In this document: in pieces, positions 16,729 to 27,100 of the stretch
Numbering within the stretch: the stretch's first letter is position 1
Layout: every line of letters begins with the position of its first letter
Source of the DNA: Aliarcobacter thereius LMG 24486
GTDB lineage: Bacteria > Campylobacterota > Campylobacteria > Campylobacterales > Arcobacteraceae
Reading direction: 5' to 3'
Assembly (NCBI RefSeq): GCF_004214815.1
Contig: NZ_CP035926.1
Coordinates: 62,001-126,000, forward strand
DNA length: 64,000 bases
Notes under the pieces: model-generated
Seen by the model: only the letters and a program-made list of their open reading frames with translations
Database searches by the model: none
What the model was told of the DNA's origin: nothing
Made by a program: the position numbers and the translations under genes

Positions 16729-17912
16729 TAAAACTAAAAAAGAAAAACAAAAAACAAAATATATTTTATGATCCAAGTCTAAAAAGAAGACATGCTAGTT
16801 CTAAAAGATTTAAGAAGTTTACTTTTACTTCTTTAATCTTTTCAATAGCTTTTTTGGCATTTTTCCTTTTTGATATGCTTACAAAAGCTATTCCAGCATT
16901 TAATGTAGCTTATGTAAAAGTTGATATTACATTTAATGAGAAATCTTTAGATGATACAAGATTTGCAGTAGAAAGAGATTTTAGAACAATTGTTTCAAGA
17001 GCTGCTTTAAGAGATCTTCCTAAAATGATAAAAGAGAATCCAGAATATATGAATACGACTCAGAATTTATGGATTTTAGCAAATCATCAAGTTGATCAAT
17101 ATTTAAAAAAACATAATAATAATTTAAAAGAAAAAGAGATTTTACTTGTTGAAGAGTTAAAAGCAAAATCTTTAGTAAAAAATAAGTTTAATACTATTTT
17201 CTTTACAAATGGAGATTCAAAGATACCTGAAAATGCAGGATTCTTATCAAGTATTATAGGATCTATTTTGACTCTATTTATAACTATGATTATTGCATTT
17301 CCAATTGGAGTTATGACAGCAATCTATCTTGAAGAGTTTGCAGGAGATAATAAATTTACAAGACTTATTGAAATAAATATAAATAATCTTGCAGCTATTC
17401 CATCTATTTTATTTGGACTTTTAGGACTTGCAATATTTATAAATTTATTTGGAATGCCAAGAAGTTCTCCTTTGGTTGGTGGATTAACATTAGCACTTAT
17501 GACTTTACCAATTATTATTGTAAGTTCAAGAGCTGCTTTAAGAGCTGTCCCAGATAGTATTAGACAAGCTGGATATGGATTGGGTTTAAATAAAATTCAA
17601 GTAACAAAAGATCATGTTTTGCCTTTAGCATTTCCAGGAATTATGACAGGATCAATTATTGGTTTAGCACAAGCTATGGGAGAAACTGCACCTTTGATTA
17701 TTATAGGAATGATTGCATTTATTCCAGATGCACCAGCTATGGTTACAAGTGCAGCAACAGTTATGCCAGCACAAATCTTTACTTGGGCAGGAATGCCTGA
17801 AGGAATGTATATAGAAAAAACAGCAGCTGGTATTTTAGTATTGTTATCAATCTTAATATCACTAAATGCAGTTGCAATTTATCTTAGAAAAAAACTTGAA
17901 GTAAAATGGTAA
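16725..17912 (+). CDS. pstA: phosphate ABC transporter permease PstA (with N-terminal periplasmic insertion)
   Basis: 395 residues, about 100 longer than E. coli PstA. A basic N-terminus and a first helix (~26-48) are followed by a ~115-residue hydrophilic stretch (~55-170) of the DUF3333 kind seen in many long PstA proteins. Then come five transmembrane segments and the EAA loop (about 279-298) beginning [21 protein letters not shown]. It forms the Pi channel with PstC. Translationally coupled to pstC (4-bp overlap), 10 bp before pstB. Confidence 0.95.
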   Translation: MIKLKKKNKKQNIFYDPSLKRRHASSKRFKKFTFTSLIFSIAFLAFFLFDMLTKAIPAFNVAYVKVDITFNEKSLDDTRFAVERDFRTIVSRAALRDLPKMIKENPEYMNTTQNLWILANHQVDQYLKKHNNNLKEKEILLVEELKAKSLVKNKFNTIFFTNGDSKIPENAGFLSSIIGSILTLFITMIIAFPIGVMTAIYLEEFAGDNKFTRLIEININNLAAIPSILFGLLGLAIFINLFGMPRSSPLVGGLTLALMTLPIIIVSSRAALRAVPDSIRQAGYGLGLNKIQVTKDHVLPLAFPGIMTGSIIGLAQAMGETAPLIIIGMIAFIPDAPAMVTSAATVMPAQIFTWAGMPEGMYIEKTAAGILVLLSILISLNAVAIYLRKKLEVKW

Positions 17913-17922
17913 AAGGGAAAAA

Positions 17923-18693
17923 ATGAATAGTAATAATAAAACAAAAATCGATGTAAAAAATTTAAATTTATACTATGGTTCAAATCAAGCACTTTATGAT
18001 ATTAATGTAAATCTATATCAAAATAAAATCACAGCTTTGATTGGACCTTCTGGATGTGGGAAATCTACATTTTTAAGATGTATAAATAGAATGAATGATT
18101 TAATAAATAGTGTAAAAATTGATGGAAAGATTGTAATTGATAAGAAAAATATTTATGATAAAGATGTTGATGAAGTAAGTGTTAGAAAAAGAATAGGAAT
18201 GGTATTTCAACAGCCAAATCCTTTCCCAAAATCTATTTATGATAATGTTTCTTATGCTCCATTAAAACATGGAATGGTAAGAAAAGGTTCACAATGTGAT
18301 GAATTAGTTGAAAGTTCTTTAGTTCAAGCTGGACTTTGGAATGAAGTAAAGGACAAACTTACAACTCCAGGAACTTCACTTTCAGGTGGACAGCAACAAA
18401 GACTTTGTATTGCAAGAACAATTGCAGTAAAACCAGAAGTTATTTTAATGGATGAACCAACTTCTGCACTAGATCCAATTAGTACAGAGAAGATTGAAGC
18501 TTTGATGCTGGAATTAAAACAAAATTATACAATTATAACAGTTACTCACAATATGCAACAAGCAGCTAGAGTTGCTGATTATACAGCATTTTTTCACTTA
18601 GGAAAACTAATAGAGTATGATGAAACAGAAACAATTTTTGTTAATCCTAGCAATAAAAAAACAGAAGATTATATTACAGGGAGATTTGGATAA
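17923..18693 (+). CDS. pstB: phosphate ABC transporter ATPase PstB
   Basis: 256 residues, cytosolic ABC ATPase. Walker [10 protein letters not shown] at 41-49, Q-loop VFQQPNPFP, signature LSGGQQQR, Walker [13 protein letters not shown] and H-loop VTHNM are intact. It powers PstSCA and also takes part in Pi signalling with PhoU and PhoR. Its stop overlaps the phoU start by one base. Confidence 0.97.
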   Translation: MNSNNKTKIDVKNLNLYYGSNQALYDINVNLYQNKITALIGPSGCGKSTFLRCINRMNDLINSVKIDGKIVIDKKNIYDKDVDEVSVRKRIGMVFQQPNPFPKSIYDNVSYAPLKHGMVRKGSQCDELVESSLVQAGLWNEVKDKLTTPGTSLSGGQQQRLCIARTIAVKPEVILMDEPTSALDPISTEKIEALMLELKQNYTIITVTHNMQQAARVADYTAFFHLGKLIEYDETETIFVNPSNKKTEDYITGRFG

Positions 18694-19361
18694 TGTTAAA
18701 ACCATATGAAGATAAATTAATTAGAATAAAACAAGAGATAAAACAGATAAGTGTAGAGGTGATTGGTTCTTTAGAGTTTTGTTTAAAAGCTTTAAATGAG
18801 AAAAAGATTGAAGAGTTAAGTAAACTTGAAATAAGTGAGAAGAAAACTTTAATAAGATCAAATGAGATTGATAATATTATTGTTGGAACTTTAGCACTTT
18901 ATTCGCCTGAAGCAAAAGATTTAAGAAGATTAGTATCTTTTTTAAAAATTACAAATGAGTTTGTAAGAACTACTGCAAATACAAAAGATTTTGCAAAAAT
19001 GTTTAGAAAATCATATTCAAATGATTTAGATACAGCTATAATATTGGAGTATGCAATTCCACTTTTGAAATCAGCATTATTATCTTTGCAAACAGCTTGT
19101 TTAATAATAGATGAAAAAGAAGTAAAGCAGATAGAACAAATGTATCAAAGAGTGGCAGTTGAAGAGAGTAAAACGGATGATCTATACTCTATGGTAGAAA
19201 AGAATATTTTAAAACTAATCACAAAAAACTTGGATTTATCAAAAGAGTATTTTGATATTTTAAGTTCTTTAAGAAGATTAGAAAAAATAGCAGATAGATC
19301 TTTAAGTATTGCAAGGTTATTGCAATTTGCACAAATTGGTGGAGATATTGAACAATCATAA
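18693..19361 (+). CDS. phoU: phosphate transport/signalling regulator PhoU
   Basis: 222 residues, all-helical with two PhoU three-helix bundles (about 10-100 and 115-215). It links transporter state to the histidine kinase and dampens Pi uptake when Pi is plentiful. It sits in the standard place after pstB. Confidence 0.93.
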   Translation: MLKPYEDKLIRIKQEIKQISVEVIGSLEFCLKALNEKKIEELSKLEISEKKTLIRSNEIDNIIVGTLALYSPEAKDLRRLVSFLKITNEFVRTTANTKDFAKMFRKSYSNDLDTAIILEYAIPLLKSALLSLQTACLIIDEKEVKQIEQMYQRVAVEESKTDDLYSMVEKNILKLITKNLDLSKEYFDILSSLRRLEKIADRSLSIARLLQFAQIGGDIEQS

Positions 19362-19836
19362 AGAGAGAGAATCTTTTCATATAAGACATTTTAGGAAAGC
19401 ACTAAGACGAATTTCAAAATATTTTAGTACAAATTTTGAAGTCTTAGTTGCTGTAATAGTTTTTGCAACTATAATTATTGCAAAGTATGATTTTTATAAA
19501 GCAATTATTCTGATGTTGGAATTTATTGTTATTATGGAAGTTATAAAGATGATTTCGGATTTTATTAAGAAAGAGACATTAAGGCTTAGATATGTTCTTG
19601 ATATATTTATTATATTTTTAGTAAGAGAAGTAATTATCTTATCAACAAACAAAAACAAAGAGCATTTTGATATATTGTTTATGCTAGTTGTTATATCTGT
19701 ATTTTTTATTTTTAGAATCTTAGCAATAAGATTTTCACCAGAAAATGAGAGAAATAAAGAGATAAAAGATAAAAAGATATCAAAAGAAGAGAAAACAGAA
19801 GAGAAAACAGAAGAGATAATTCAAGATGAAAAATAA
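19348..19836 (+). CDS. PsiE-like phosphate-starvation-inducible membrane protein
   Basis: About 162 residues with four predicted transmembrane segments (near FEVLVAVIVFATIIIA, AIILMLEFIVIMEVIKM, YVLDIFIIFLVREVIIL and ILFMLVVISVFFIF) and a highly charged Lys/Glu tail. It resembles the PsiE family. The frame opens upstream within phoU; I chose TTG 19348 because GGTGGAGA lies just before it, giving a 14-bp overlap with phoU. TTG 19309 is an alternative. It overlaps the response regulator by 11 bp, so it belongs to the pst operon. Biochemical role unknown. Confidence 0.75.
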   Translation: MNNHKERESFHIRHFRKALRRISKYFSTNFEVLVAVIVFATIIIAKYDFYKAIILMLEFIVIMEVIKMISDFIKKETLRLRYVLDIFIIFLVREVIILSTNKNKEHFDILFMLVVISVFFIFRILAIRFSPENERNKEIKDKKISKEEKTEEKTEEIIQDEK

Positions 19837-20500
19837 GTTAATTTTAATTGTTGAAGATGAAGAAGATATGTTGGAACTTTTGGAATATACTCTACAAAAA
19901 GAAGGATATGAAACTATTGGATTCTTATCAATAAATGAAAATGTAAATAAAATATTAGAAGAAGAAAAAATAGATTTGATTTTAATGGATAGAAATCTTC
20001 CAGGAGTTGAGGGAACATCTTTTATAAATAGTATAAAAAAAGATGGTTATCAAATACCTGTTATTTATGTTACAGCAAAAGATAAAGATGAAGATATTTT
20101 AGATGGATTTGAATCTTATGCAGATGATTATATTACTAAACCATTCAATATAAAAGAGCTTTGTGCAAGAGTAAAAGCTGTTATAAAAAGAACTTCAAAT
20201 GAGAGTGAAAATATAAAAATAAGAGATATCTTATATAAATCTTCAAATAAATCTTTTTATATAGATGAAAAAAGAGTAAATTTAAGTCAATTAGAAACAA
20301 AGCTTCTTTTGGAATTTATAAAAAATCAAAACATTCTTTTAAGTAGAGAACACCTACTAGAAAATATCTGGCAAGATGCACTTGATAAACAAGAAAAAAC
20401 TGTAAATGTGGCTATTAAAAGATTGAAAGATAAAATTGATCCAAATGGAAAAAAAGATTATATAAAAGCAGTTCGTGGAGAAGGGTATATTTTTTGTTAA
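19826..20500 (+). CDS. OmpR/PhoB-family response regulator (phosphate)
   Basis: 224 residues. Receiver domain 1-120 with acidic pocket EDEED, phospho-acceptor Asp55 in LILMDRNLP and Lys105 in YITKPF. Winged-helix DNA-binding domain ~128-223 ending AVRGEGYIF. It overlaps psiE-like and the kinase gene. The location at the end of the pst operon and the two matching 11-bp-period elements before pstS and pstC make it the likely PhoB equivalent (called PhosR in Campylobacter). Confidence 0.93.
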   Translation: MKNKLILIVEDEEDMLELLEYTLQKEGYETIGFLSINENVNKILEEEKIDLILMDRNLPGVEGTSFINSIKKDGYQIPVIYVTAKDKDEDILDGFESYADDYITKPFNIKELCARVKAVIKRTSNESENIKIRDILYKSSNKSFYIDEKRVNLSQLETKLLLEFIKNQNILLSREHLLENIWQDALDKQEKTVNVAIKRLKDKIDPNGKKDYIKAVRGEGYIFC

Positions 20501-21885
20501 AGATACATCAACTCTTTTTACGAAGCTATCTTGTAACTTTTTTTGCAATATTTGTGACATTGTCAATAGTGATATATTTTTGGGCAAAAAGTTTTTATAT
20601 AAATGAGATTGAGAAAAATTTAATACAAAATATAAAAGTATTATCAATCTTAATGGAAAAATCAAAAGATATTGAATCTGTATTAAATCTTGTAAATAAT
20701 TTAAGTTCAAAACTTGAAGTAAGAGTATCAATTATTGATAAAAATGGTACGGTAATTGCTGAAAGTCATAAAAAACTCGAAGAGATAAAAGAGAATCATT
20801 TAAATAGAGTTGAAATAATCCAAGCAATAAATTTTGAAATAGGTAAGCAAACAAGAGTTTCACAAACACTTTCAAAAGAGTATTTATATGTTGCAAAAAA
20901 AGTTTTTATAAACAATGAAATGTATATTTTAAGAATTGCAGATGATACAAGCAAAATTTTAGATAATTTTATTCAATTATCTATAGAGATTTTTATATAT
21001 ATGGCACTTTTTTTGACTATTAGTTTTATGATTAGTTATTTTATAAGTCTTAGAATAAAAAAAGAGATAGATTCTATTTTAGACTTTTTAGAAAACCTTG
21101 GAAACTCTAAAGATAATGATCCTTTTCAATCAAATTTTACATATGAATTTAATAGAATTACGAAAATTTTAAATAAAGTATCATCAAAACTTCAAGTAAA
21201 AGCAAAAGAAAAGGCTAAATATACAGCCAAATTGAAATTTGCTAATAGACAAAAAGATGATATTATTTCGGCTATTTCACATGAATTCAAAAATCCAATA
21301 GCAGTAATAAAAGGTTATAGTCAAACTCTTCTAAATGATTCAGAACTTCCAAATGAGATGAGAAATAAGTTTTTAAATAAGATTATTTTTAATTCTGATA
21401 AATTAAGTAAAATTATTGATAAATTAAGACTAAGTATAAAACTAAGAGATAAAGATAGCAGTTTAGATATTAGAGAATTTTATATTAAAAATATTTTAGA
21501 AAATATCTTAGGTGATTTAAAAGTAAAATATAAAGATAGAAAAATATTTTTAAAAGGTGAAAATATCAAAGTAAGAGCAGATGAAACTCTTTTTACAATA
21601 GTTATTTCAAATCTTATGGAAAATGCTTTAAAATACTCATTTGAAGATGTTATTGTAGAGTTTGATGAGAATTCAATATCTATAATTGATAAAGGAGTTG
21701 GGATAGATATAACAGAGCTTGAAAAGGTTAAAAAGAAATATTATAGAGTTTCACACAATAACTGGAACAACTCTTTAGGATTAGGACTTTATATTGTTCA
21801 AACAATTGTAAGCTTACATGGATTTACTTTAGAAATTGAGTCAAAAAAGATGGAAGGTTCTAAGTTTACTATTAGATATATATAA
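20494..21885 (+). CDS. sensor histidine kinase (PhoR-like)
   Basis: 463 residues. Transmembrane helices at about 11-30 and 165-186 flank a ~130-residue periplasmic domain. A HAMP-like linker is followed by DHp with H-box SAISHEFKNPIAVIKGY (His263) and a HATPase domain with the N-box NLMENALKYS and the G-boxes DKGVGI and GLGLYIVQ. It starts with TTG at 20494, overlapping the regulator stop. It is the cognate kinase of the regulator encoded just upstream; the periplasmic domain suggests an extracytoplasmic input, as in Campylobacter PhosS. Confidence 0.92.
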   Translation: MLKIHQLFLRSYLVTFFAIFVTLSIVIYFWAKSFYINEIEKNLIQNIKVLSILMEKSKDIESVLNLVNNLSSKLEVRVSIIDKNGTVIAESHKKLEEIKENHLNRVEIIQAINFEIGKQTRVSQTLSKEYLYVAKKVFINNEMYILRIADDTSKILDNFIQLSIEIFIYMALFLTISFMISYFISLRIKKEIDSILDFLENLGNSKDNDPFQSNFTYEFNRITKILNKVSSKLQVKAKEKAKYTAKLKFANRQKDDIISAISHEFKNPIAVIKGYSQTLLNDSELPNEMRNKFLNKIIFNSDKLSKIIDKLRLSIKLRDKDSSLDIREFYIKNILENILGDLKVKYKDRKIFLKGENIKVRADETLFTIVISNLMENALKYSFEDVIVEFDENSISIIDKGVGIDITELEKVKKKYYRVSHNNWNNSLGLGLYIVQTIVSLHGFTLEIESKKMEGSKFTIRYI

Positions 21886-21891
21886 AATAAA

Positions 21892-21921
21892 AAAGCCTAT
21901 GTTTATAAAAACATAGGCTTT
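21892..21921. terminator. bidirectional terminator between kinase and rpsU
   Basis: A perfect 13-bp stem AAAGCCTATGTTT / AAACATAGGCTTT with a 4-nt loop lies between convergent genes. Confidence 0.85.
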
Positions 21922-21943
21922 AAAATAAAAGCACGAAAAACTA

Positions 21944-22156
21944 TTACAGTCTTGATTCGTATCTTCTAAGCATATATAATTTTTTAAGCATTTTCTTTCT
22001 AGCAGAAATTTTTTGTTTTTTTCTGATTTCCGTCATTGGCTCAAAATATCTTCTTGCTCTAGTTTCAGTAACGATTAGGTTTCTGTCACATTGTTTTTTA
22101 AATCTTCTGTACGCTTCGTCAAAAGATTCAGTTTCTTTAACTTTAATGCCTGGCAC
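21944..22156 (-). CDS. rpsU: 30S ribosomal protein S21
   Basis: 70 residues, [20 protein letters not shown] start and the basic tail [16 protein letters not shown] are canonical for S21. The frame has two GTG codons; I chose GTG at 22156 because it yields the usual MPGIKV N-terminus and has GGGTGATTTTA before it. The upstream GTG (22165) would add three residues. It is monocistronic. Confidence 0.95.
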   Translation of the reverse strand: MPGIKVKETESFDEAYRRFKKQCDRNLIVTETRARRYFEPMTEIRKKQKISARKKMLKKLYMLRRYESRL

Positions 22157-22270
22157 TAAAATCACCCACTTTCTTTTAAAATTTAAGCAATGATTATATA
22201 AAAAATAATCTTAATAACTATTTAACCAAATTTTAAATAGAATTAAATTTTAAAATTAAAGGAAAATATC

Positions 22271-22741
22271 TTGAAATTAACACATTTAGATGAAAATAAT
22301 AGACCAAAAATGGTTGATGTAACAGATAAAAATGATACAAAAAGAGAAGCTATTGCAAGTGGAGTTATAACTATGAGCAAAGAGGCTTTTAATGCAATTA
22401 TAAATAATGAAATAAAAAAAGGTCCAGTATTGCAAACAGCAGTTATTGCAGCTATTATGGGCACAAAAAAAACTCATGAATTAATACCAATGTGTCATCC
22501 TCTTTTACTTACAGGAATAAATTGTGAGATAGAAGAAAATGTACAAAATAATAGTTTTAAACTATTTGTAAAAGCAAAACTAAGTGGACAAACAGGTGTT
22601 GAAATGGAAGCTTTAACAGGTGTTAGTATTGGACTTCTTACTATTTATGATATGGTAAAAGCTATTGATAAAAGTATGGTTATTTCAAATGTACAGCTTG
22701 AAGAAAAAAGTGGTGGGAAAAGTGGAGATTTTAAAAGATGA
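22271..22741 (+). CDS. moaC: cyclic pyranopterin monophosphate synthase MoaC
   Basis: 156 residues. It converts the MoaA product to cyclic pyranopterin monophosphate in molybdenum cofactor synthesis. The signatures [39 protein letters not shown] and the C-terminal [11 protein letters not shown] are intact. The start is TTG at 22271 behind AAAGGAAAATATC. It overlaps the following DUF493 gene by 4 bp. Confidence 0.96.
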   Translation: MKLTHLDENNRPKMVDVTDKNDTKREAIASGVITMSKEAFNAIINNEIKKGPVLQTAVIAAIMGTKKTHELIPMCHPLLLTGINCEIEENVQNNSFKLFVKAKLSGQTGVEMEALTGVSIGLLTIYDMVKAIDKSMVISNVQLEEKSGGKSGDFKR

Positions 22742-23001
22742 TAGATTTAAATCAGCATAAATTAGAGCTTGAATACCCTTGCTCTTGGGAATACAAGTTA
22801 GTTGTTCTTGAAAATTGTAATGTAAAACAGATTGTAAAACAGATTATTTTAGAAAGAGAACATAATATAAAAGAGTCAAGAACAAGTTCAAAAGGTAAAT
22901 TTAAAAGTTATACATTGAAAATGCTAGTTCACAGTGATGATGACAGAACAGAGATTTTCAAAATTTTAGGTGAGCATAAAGAGATAAAAATGGTTTTATA
23001 A
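22738..23001 (+). CDS. DUF493 (YbeD/HP0495-like) protein
   Basis: 87 residues, with the DUF493 pattern of a small alpha/beta (ferredoxin-like) fold: [11 protein letters not shown], a [14 protein letters not shown] strand and a C-terminal HKEIKMVL strand. Structures of the family exist but the role is not settled. It is translationally coupled to moaC. Confidence 0.85.
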   Translation: MIDLNQHKLELEYPCSWEYKLVVLENCNVKQIVKQIILEREHNIKESRTSSKGKFKSYTLKMLVHSDDDRTEIFKILGEHKEIKMVL

Positions 23002-23030
23002 TTATTTTGAAGTTTAACTTCAAAATAATT
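23000..23030. terminator. long AT-rich hairpin terminator
   Basis: AATTATTTTGAAGT and its exact reverse complement form an almost uninterrupted palindrome between the convergent DUF493 gene and the small minus-strand gene, overlapping both ends. Confidence 0.75.
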
Positions 23031-23296
23031 TAATCTCTTTCTATAAGTTCTTTCTTGAAAATCTCTTGATTTAGTTTTTTAATGGCAGTTTTATATACTT
23101 TTTCTATCTCTTCGCTATCATTTTCTTTTAATAATAACTTAATCTCTTCAATAGATTTCCCTTCTTCAAAAGCAACAAATACTTTAAACTCTCTTTTTGT
23201 AAATTTTCTTTTTAAAGCTTTTTGTAGTTCATCTTCTTCAAGTAGAGTTCCTACAAGCTTTGCTATATGTTTTGAGATTGAATTTGTAAAATTCAT
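23030..23296 (-). CDS. small helical hypothetical protein
   Basis: 88 residues, strongly charged and predicted all-helical (EEDELQKALKRKFTKREFKVFVAF, EEIEKVYKTAIKKLNQEIF). The middle part looks like a sigma-4/HTH-type helical layout (TKREFKVFVAFEEGKSIEEI), but no DNA-binding motif is certain. It lies 17 bp after surE on the same strand, so it is probably co-transcribed with surE and dnaE. Confidence 0.65.
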   Translation of the reverse strand: MNFTNSISKHIAKLVGTLLEEDELQKALKRKFTKREFKVFVAFEEGKSIEEIKLLLKENDSEEIEKVYKTAIKKLNQEIFKKELIERD

Positions 23297-23313
23297 AAAT
23301 ATTTTTTCCTTTT

Positions 23314-24102
23314 TTATTTATTTAACCAATTTTCTAATTTTTCTATATCATTATATGAAGTCATATCAAGTTGTATTGGACTTATTGAAACAAAATTGTC
23401 TTTTATTGCTTCAAAATCGCAAGATTTATCAGAACTCTCTTTCCATAAAAGAGGATGAAGTCCAATCCAATAAAACTCTTCACCTCTTGGATTTAAGTGT
23501 CTATCAGAGTCGTTTCCGTATTCCCTATAACCAGCTTTTGTGATTTTAAACCCTTTACAAAGTTCTTCATTTATTGGCGGAATATTAACATTTAAAAACT
23601 TTCTTTCATCTAATGGAAAAGAACCATTTTCAATCTTTTCTATAAGAGTAATAATAGTATTAATAGCTAATTTAAAATCCCAATTATTTGAGATATCCTT
23701 ACATCTATCTTTGCAAACTTGTGATATAGCAATTGCTGGTATACCATGTAAAACAGCTTCCATAGCTCCACCAGCTGTTCCACTATAAGTTATATCTTCT
23801 CCCATATTTGCACCAATATTTATACCACTTATTACTAAATCAGGTCTATAGCCATTTTTAAATATATTTCCTAAAGATAGATATATACAATCTGTTGGAG
23901 TTGCATCATCAACTTTATAGGAATCATCATCAACGCCAATTAATCTTAATGGTCTTTCTAAAGTTAAAGAGTGACCACAAGCTGATTTATTTCTTGCAGG
24001 TGCAACAACCATAACTTTTGCTATTGGTTTTAATGCTTTTATTAAAACTTGTAAACCAATTGCATCATATCCATCATCATTTGTTAATAGAATTTTCAAC
24101 AT
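23314..24102 (-). CDS. surE: 5'/3'-nucleotidase SurE
   Basis: 262 residues. The metal-binding DD (ILLTNDDGYDAIGL) at the N-terminus, the VAPARNKSACGHSLT loop and SGINIGANMGEDITYSGTAG are characteristic. It dephosphorylates nucleoside monophosphates, survival-linked in E. coli. The start overlaps the 3' end of dnaE by 26 bp. Confidence 0.96.
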   Translation of the reverse strand: MLKILLTNDDGYDAIGLQVLIKALKPIAKVMVVAPARNKSACGHSLTLERPLRLIGVDDDSYKVDDATPTDCIYLSLGNIFKNGYRPDLVISGINIGANMGEDITYSGTAGGAMEAVLHGIPAIAISQVCKDRCKDISNNWDFKLAINTIITLIEKIENGSFPLDERKFLNVNIPPINEELCKGFKITKAGYREYGNDSDRHLNPRGEEFYWIGLHPLLWKESSDKSCDFEAIKDNFVSISPIQLDMTSYNDIEKLENWLNK

Positions 24103-27100
24103 CTTCTAAATATGCTCCTTTTATATTGTGAATAAGCTTTTCTACATTATCATTTACTTTAATACCTGATTCTAGCTCTATATCAGCAAGTTTTGATTTT
24201 ATTATAATTCTTAACTCTCTTTTTCCTTGATTATTTACAATTAGTTCAAATAAATCTTGCATAATTCTTCTATCATTATCTAAAGGAAGTGCTATACAAA
24301 CTGGAAGTAAAGGAGCTTCTTTCTGTTTTATTTTTACTTTCTCTTTTTGTGCTTCATAAATTGTCTCTATTTTTAAAACACTCATTCTTGTAAATTGGTC
24401 ATTTTTTGATATTCTTACTTTAAATGCTATTGGTTCATTTAAATCAAAACTTTCTCTTAAATCTTTTAATTTATCTTCAAATAGCATAAATTCAATTGTT
24501 CCATGAAAATCAAGTATTGAAACAATTCCAAATTTACTACCTTTTTTCGATATCCTTTCTGTTATTTCTTCAATTTTACCTACAATTAAAATTTGGCTAC
24601 CATCATCAAGTTCATCAATTTGTGAAGATAAAGTATAGTTTATTTTATCAATTTTATCTTTGTATTCATCAAGTGGATGACCAGAAACATAGAAACCTAG
24701 ACTAGCTTTTTCAAGTTCCAAAATCTCTTTTTTTGAATATTCAGGAAGATGATCAAGCACTACATCTATTGTTGTAAGCTCTTCACTATCTCCAAATAGT
24801 GAACCAAAGGCTAGTTTTTTTGCACTTGATGCTTTGTTTGTAGCATCTAAAATTTTCTCTATTTGACTTAAAATAGAGTTTCTCGAATATGCAAAACTAT
24901 CAAAAACACCAGCTTTTGCTAAAGATTCAATAACTCTTTTATTTACTTTACTTCCATCAATTCTTGAAATAAAATCAGCTAAATTCTCAAAATCTTTCTC
25001 TTCTCTAGCTTTTAAAATAGAGTTAATAGCTACATCACCAGCACCTTTTATAGCACCCATTCCAAACATTACAACTTCTTTTCCATCAATCTTTGTAGCT
25101 GAGAAAACTAAATCAGATTTGTTTATATCAGGAGGAAAAAGATCAAGACCTAATCTTTTTACTTCATCAACATATCTTACAACTTTATCTGTATTATCTT
25201 TTTCCAAAGTTAATAAAGCAGCCATAAAATCAGCTGGATAGTAACATTTTAAATAAGAGGTATAAAAAGTAATTAATGCATAAGCAGCTGAGTGAGATTT
25301 ATTAAAACCATATCCAGCAAACTTTACAATTAGATCAAAAAGTTCTTCTGCATAAGCTCTTGTAAATCCTTTTTTTTGTGCACCATCTGCAAATTCACCT
25401 TTAAGTTTATCCATCTCCTCTTTGATTTTTTTACCCATAGCTCTTCGCACTAAGTCTGCACCACCAAGAGAAAAACCACCAACACTTTGAACAATTTGCA
25501 TAACTTGTTCTTGATAAACAATTACTCCATAAGTGTTTTCTAAAATAGGTTTTAAAACATCTTCAAGTTCATCATGGAAATAGTCAATTTTAGCTCGACC
25601 ATGTTTTCTTTCAATAAAATCATCAAGCATTCCTGATTCCATTGGACCTGGTCTATAAAGAGCAAGTACGGCAATAATATCTTCAAAATTTGATGGTTTT
25701 AATCTTTTACATAAATCTTGCATTCCATCAGATTCAATTTGAAAGAGTCCTAAAGTATCTCCCGTTTGGATTAAGTCATAAACACCTTTATCATTTACAT
25801 CAATAGTATTAAAATCTATTTTTATACCGTGTCTTTGCTCTATTAGTTTTATGGCTTCATTTATAACTGTAAGAGTTTTTAAACCTAAGAAGTCAAATTT
25901 GATTAAATCAACATCTTCAATATATTTTCCATTGTATTGAGTTGCTAAAGTATCAAGTCCACTTGGTTTAAAAAGAGGTGTTTTATTCCATAAAGGTTCA
26001 TTTGATATCACAACTCCAGCTGCGTGTGTTCCAGCATTTCTGTTAAGACCTTCTAAAGCTAAAGCATATTCCCAAACTCTTGCTGCAAGTGGATCAGCTT
26101 CACACAGTTCTTTTATCTTTGGTTCTTTCTCCCAAGATTGTGTAAGATTTATTCCTAATTCATCTGGAATTAGCTTTGCCATAGCATCAGCTTTTGCATA
26201 AGGCATATCTAAAACTCTTGCAACATCTCGTATTACCCCTTTTGCTAGAAGTTTACCAAAAGTTATAATTTGTGCAACATTCGCTCTTCCATATTGCTGT
26301 ACAACATAATCAATAATTTCTCCTCTTCTACTTTGACAAAAGTCCATATCAATATCGGGCATTGATATTCTCTCTGGATTTAAAAATCTCTCAAAAAGTA
26401 ATCCATAAGGAATAGGGTCAATATCTGTAATTTTTAAGCTATATGCAACTAAACTCCCAGCAGCAGATCCTCTTCCTGGTCCAACAGGAATTCCCATATC
26501 TTTTGCAACTTTAACAAAATCCCAAACAATAAGCATATATCCAGGAAATTTCATATTTTTTATAATTTCAATTTCAATATCTAATCTTTTTTTATACTCT
26601 TCGTGATTCTCTTTTGGAATTAGTTTTAATCTCTCTTCTAGACCTTCTTTACACTCAAGTTCAAATAAAATTTTGTCATTTTCTAATGAATATTCATTTT
26701 GTGGCTCAGGAATATCTATATTTTTCTCTTGTAGTTTTTCTCTTGTAAATTTAAAATTTGGAGGAGTTGGGTTTCCTAATTTGATTGTAAGATTACATTT
26801 ATCAGCTATCTCTTGAGTTGCTTCAATTGCTTCTGGAATATCAGCATAAAGTTTGCTTATTTGTTCTTGAGATTTTAGATAAAATTCATGAACACTATGT
26901 CTTAATCTATTTGGATCATCATAAAGTTTATTCATAGCAATACACATAAAAGCTTCGTGAGCATCAGCATCTTTTTGTTCTAGATAGTGAGTATCATTTG
27001 TTGCAACTACTTTTATGTTTGTTTCATTTGATATTTTTAAAATTTGATCATCAATAAAATGCTGGTCACCAATACCATGTCGCATAATTTCAAGATAAAA

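Noticed and set aside
16725-17912. PstA as a gene fusion
   Set aside because: The long N-terminal insertion is a known variant (DUF3333) of PstA and not a novel fusion.
22243-22477. minus-strand open frames over moaC
   Set aside because: Shadows of a certain moaC; no independent signals.
24077-24102. frameshift at the dnaE-surE junction
   Set aside because: Both proteins end and start normally; a 26-bp overlap is plausible translational coupling.
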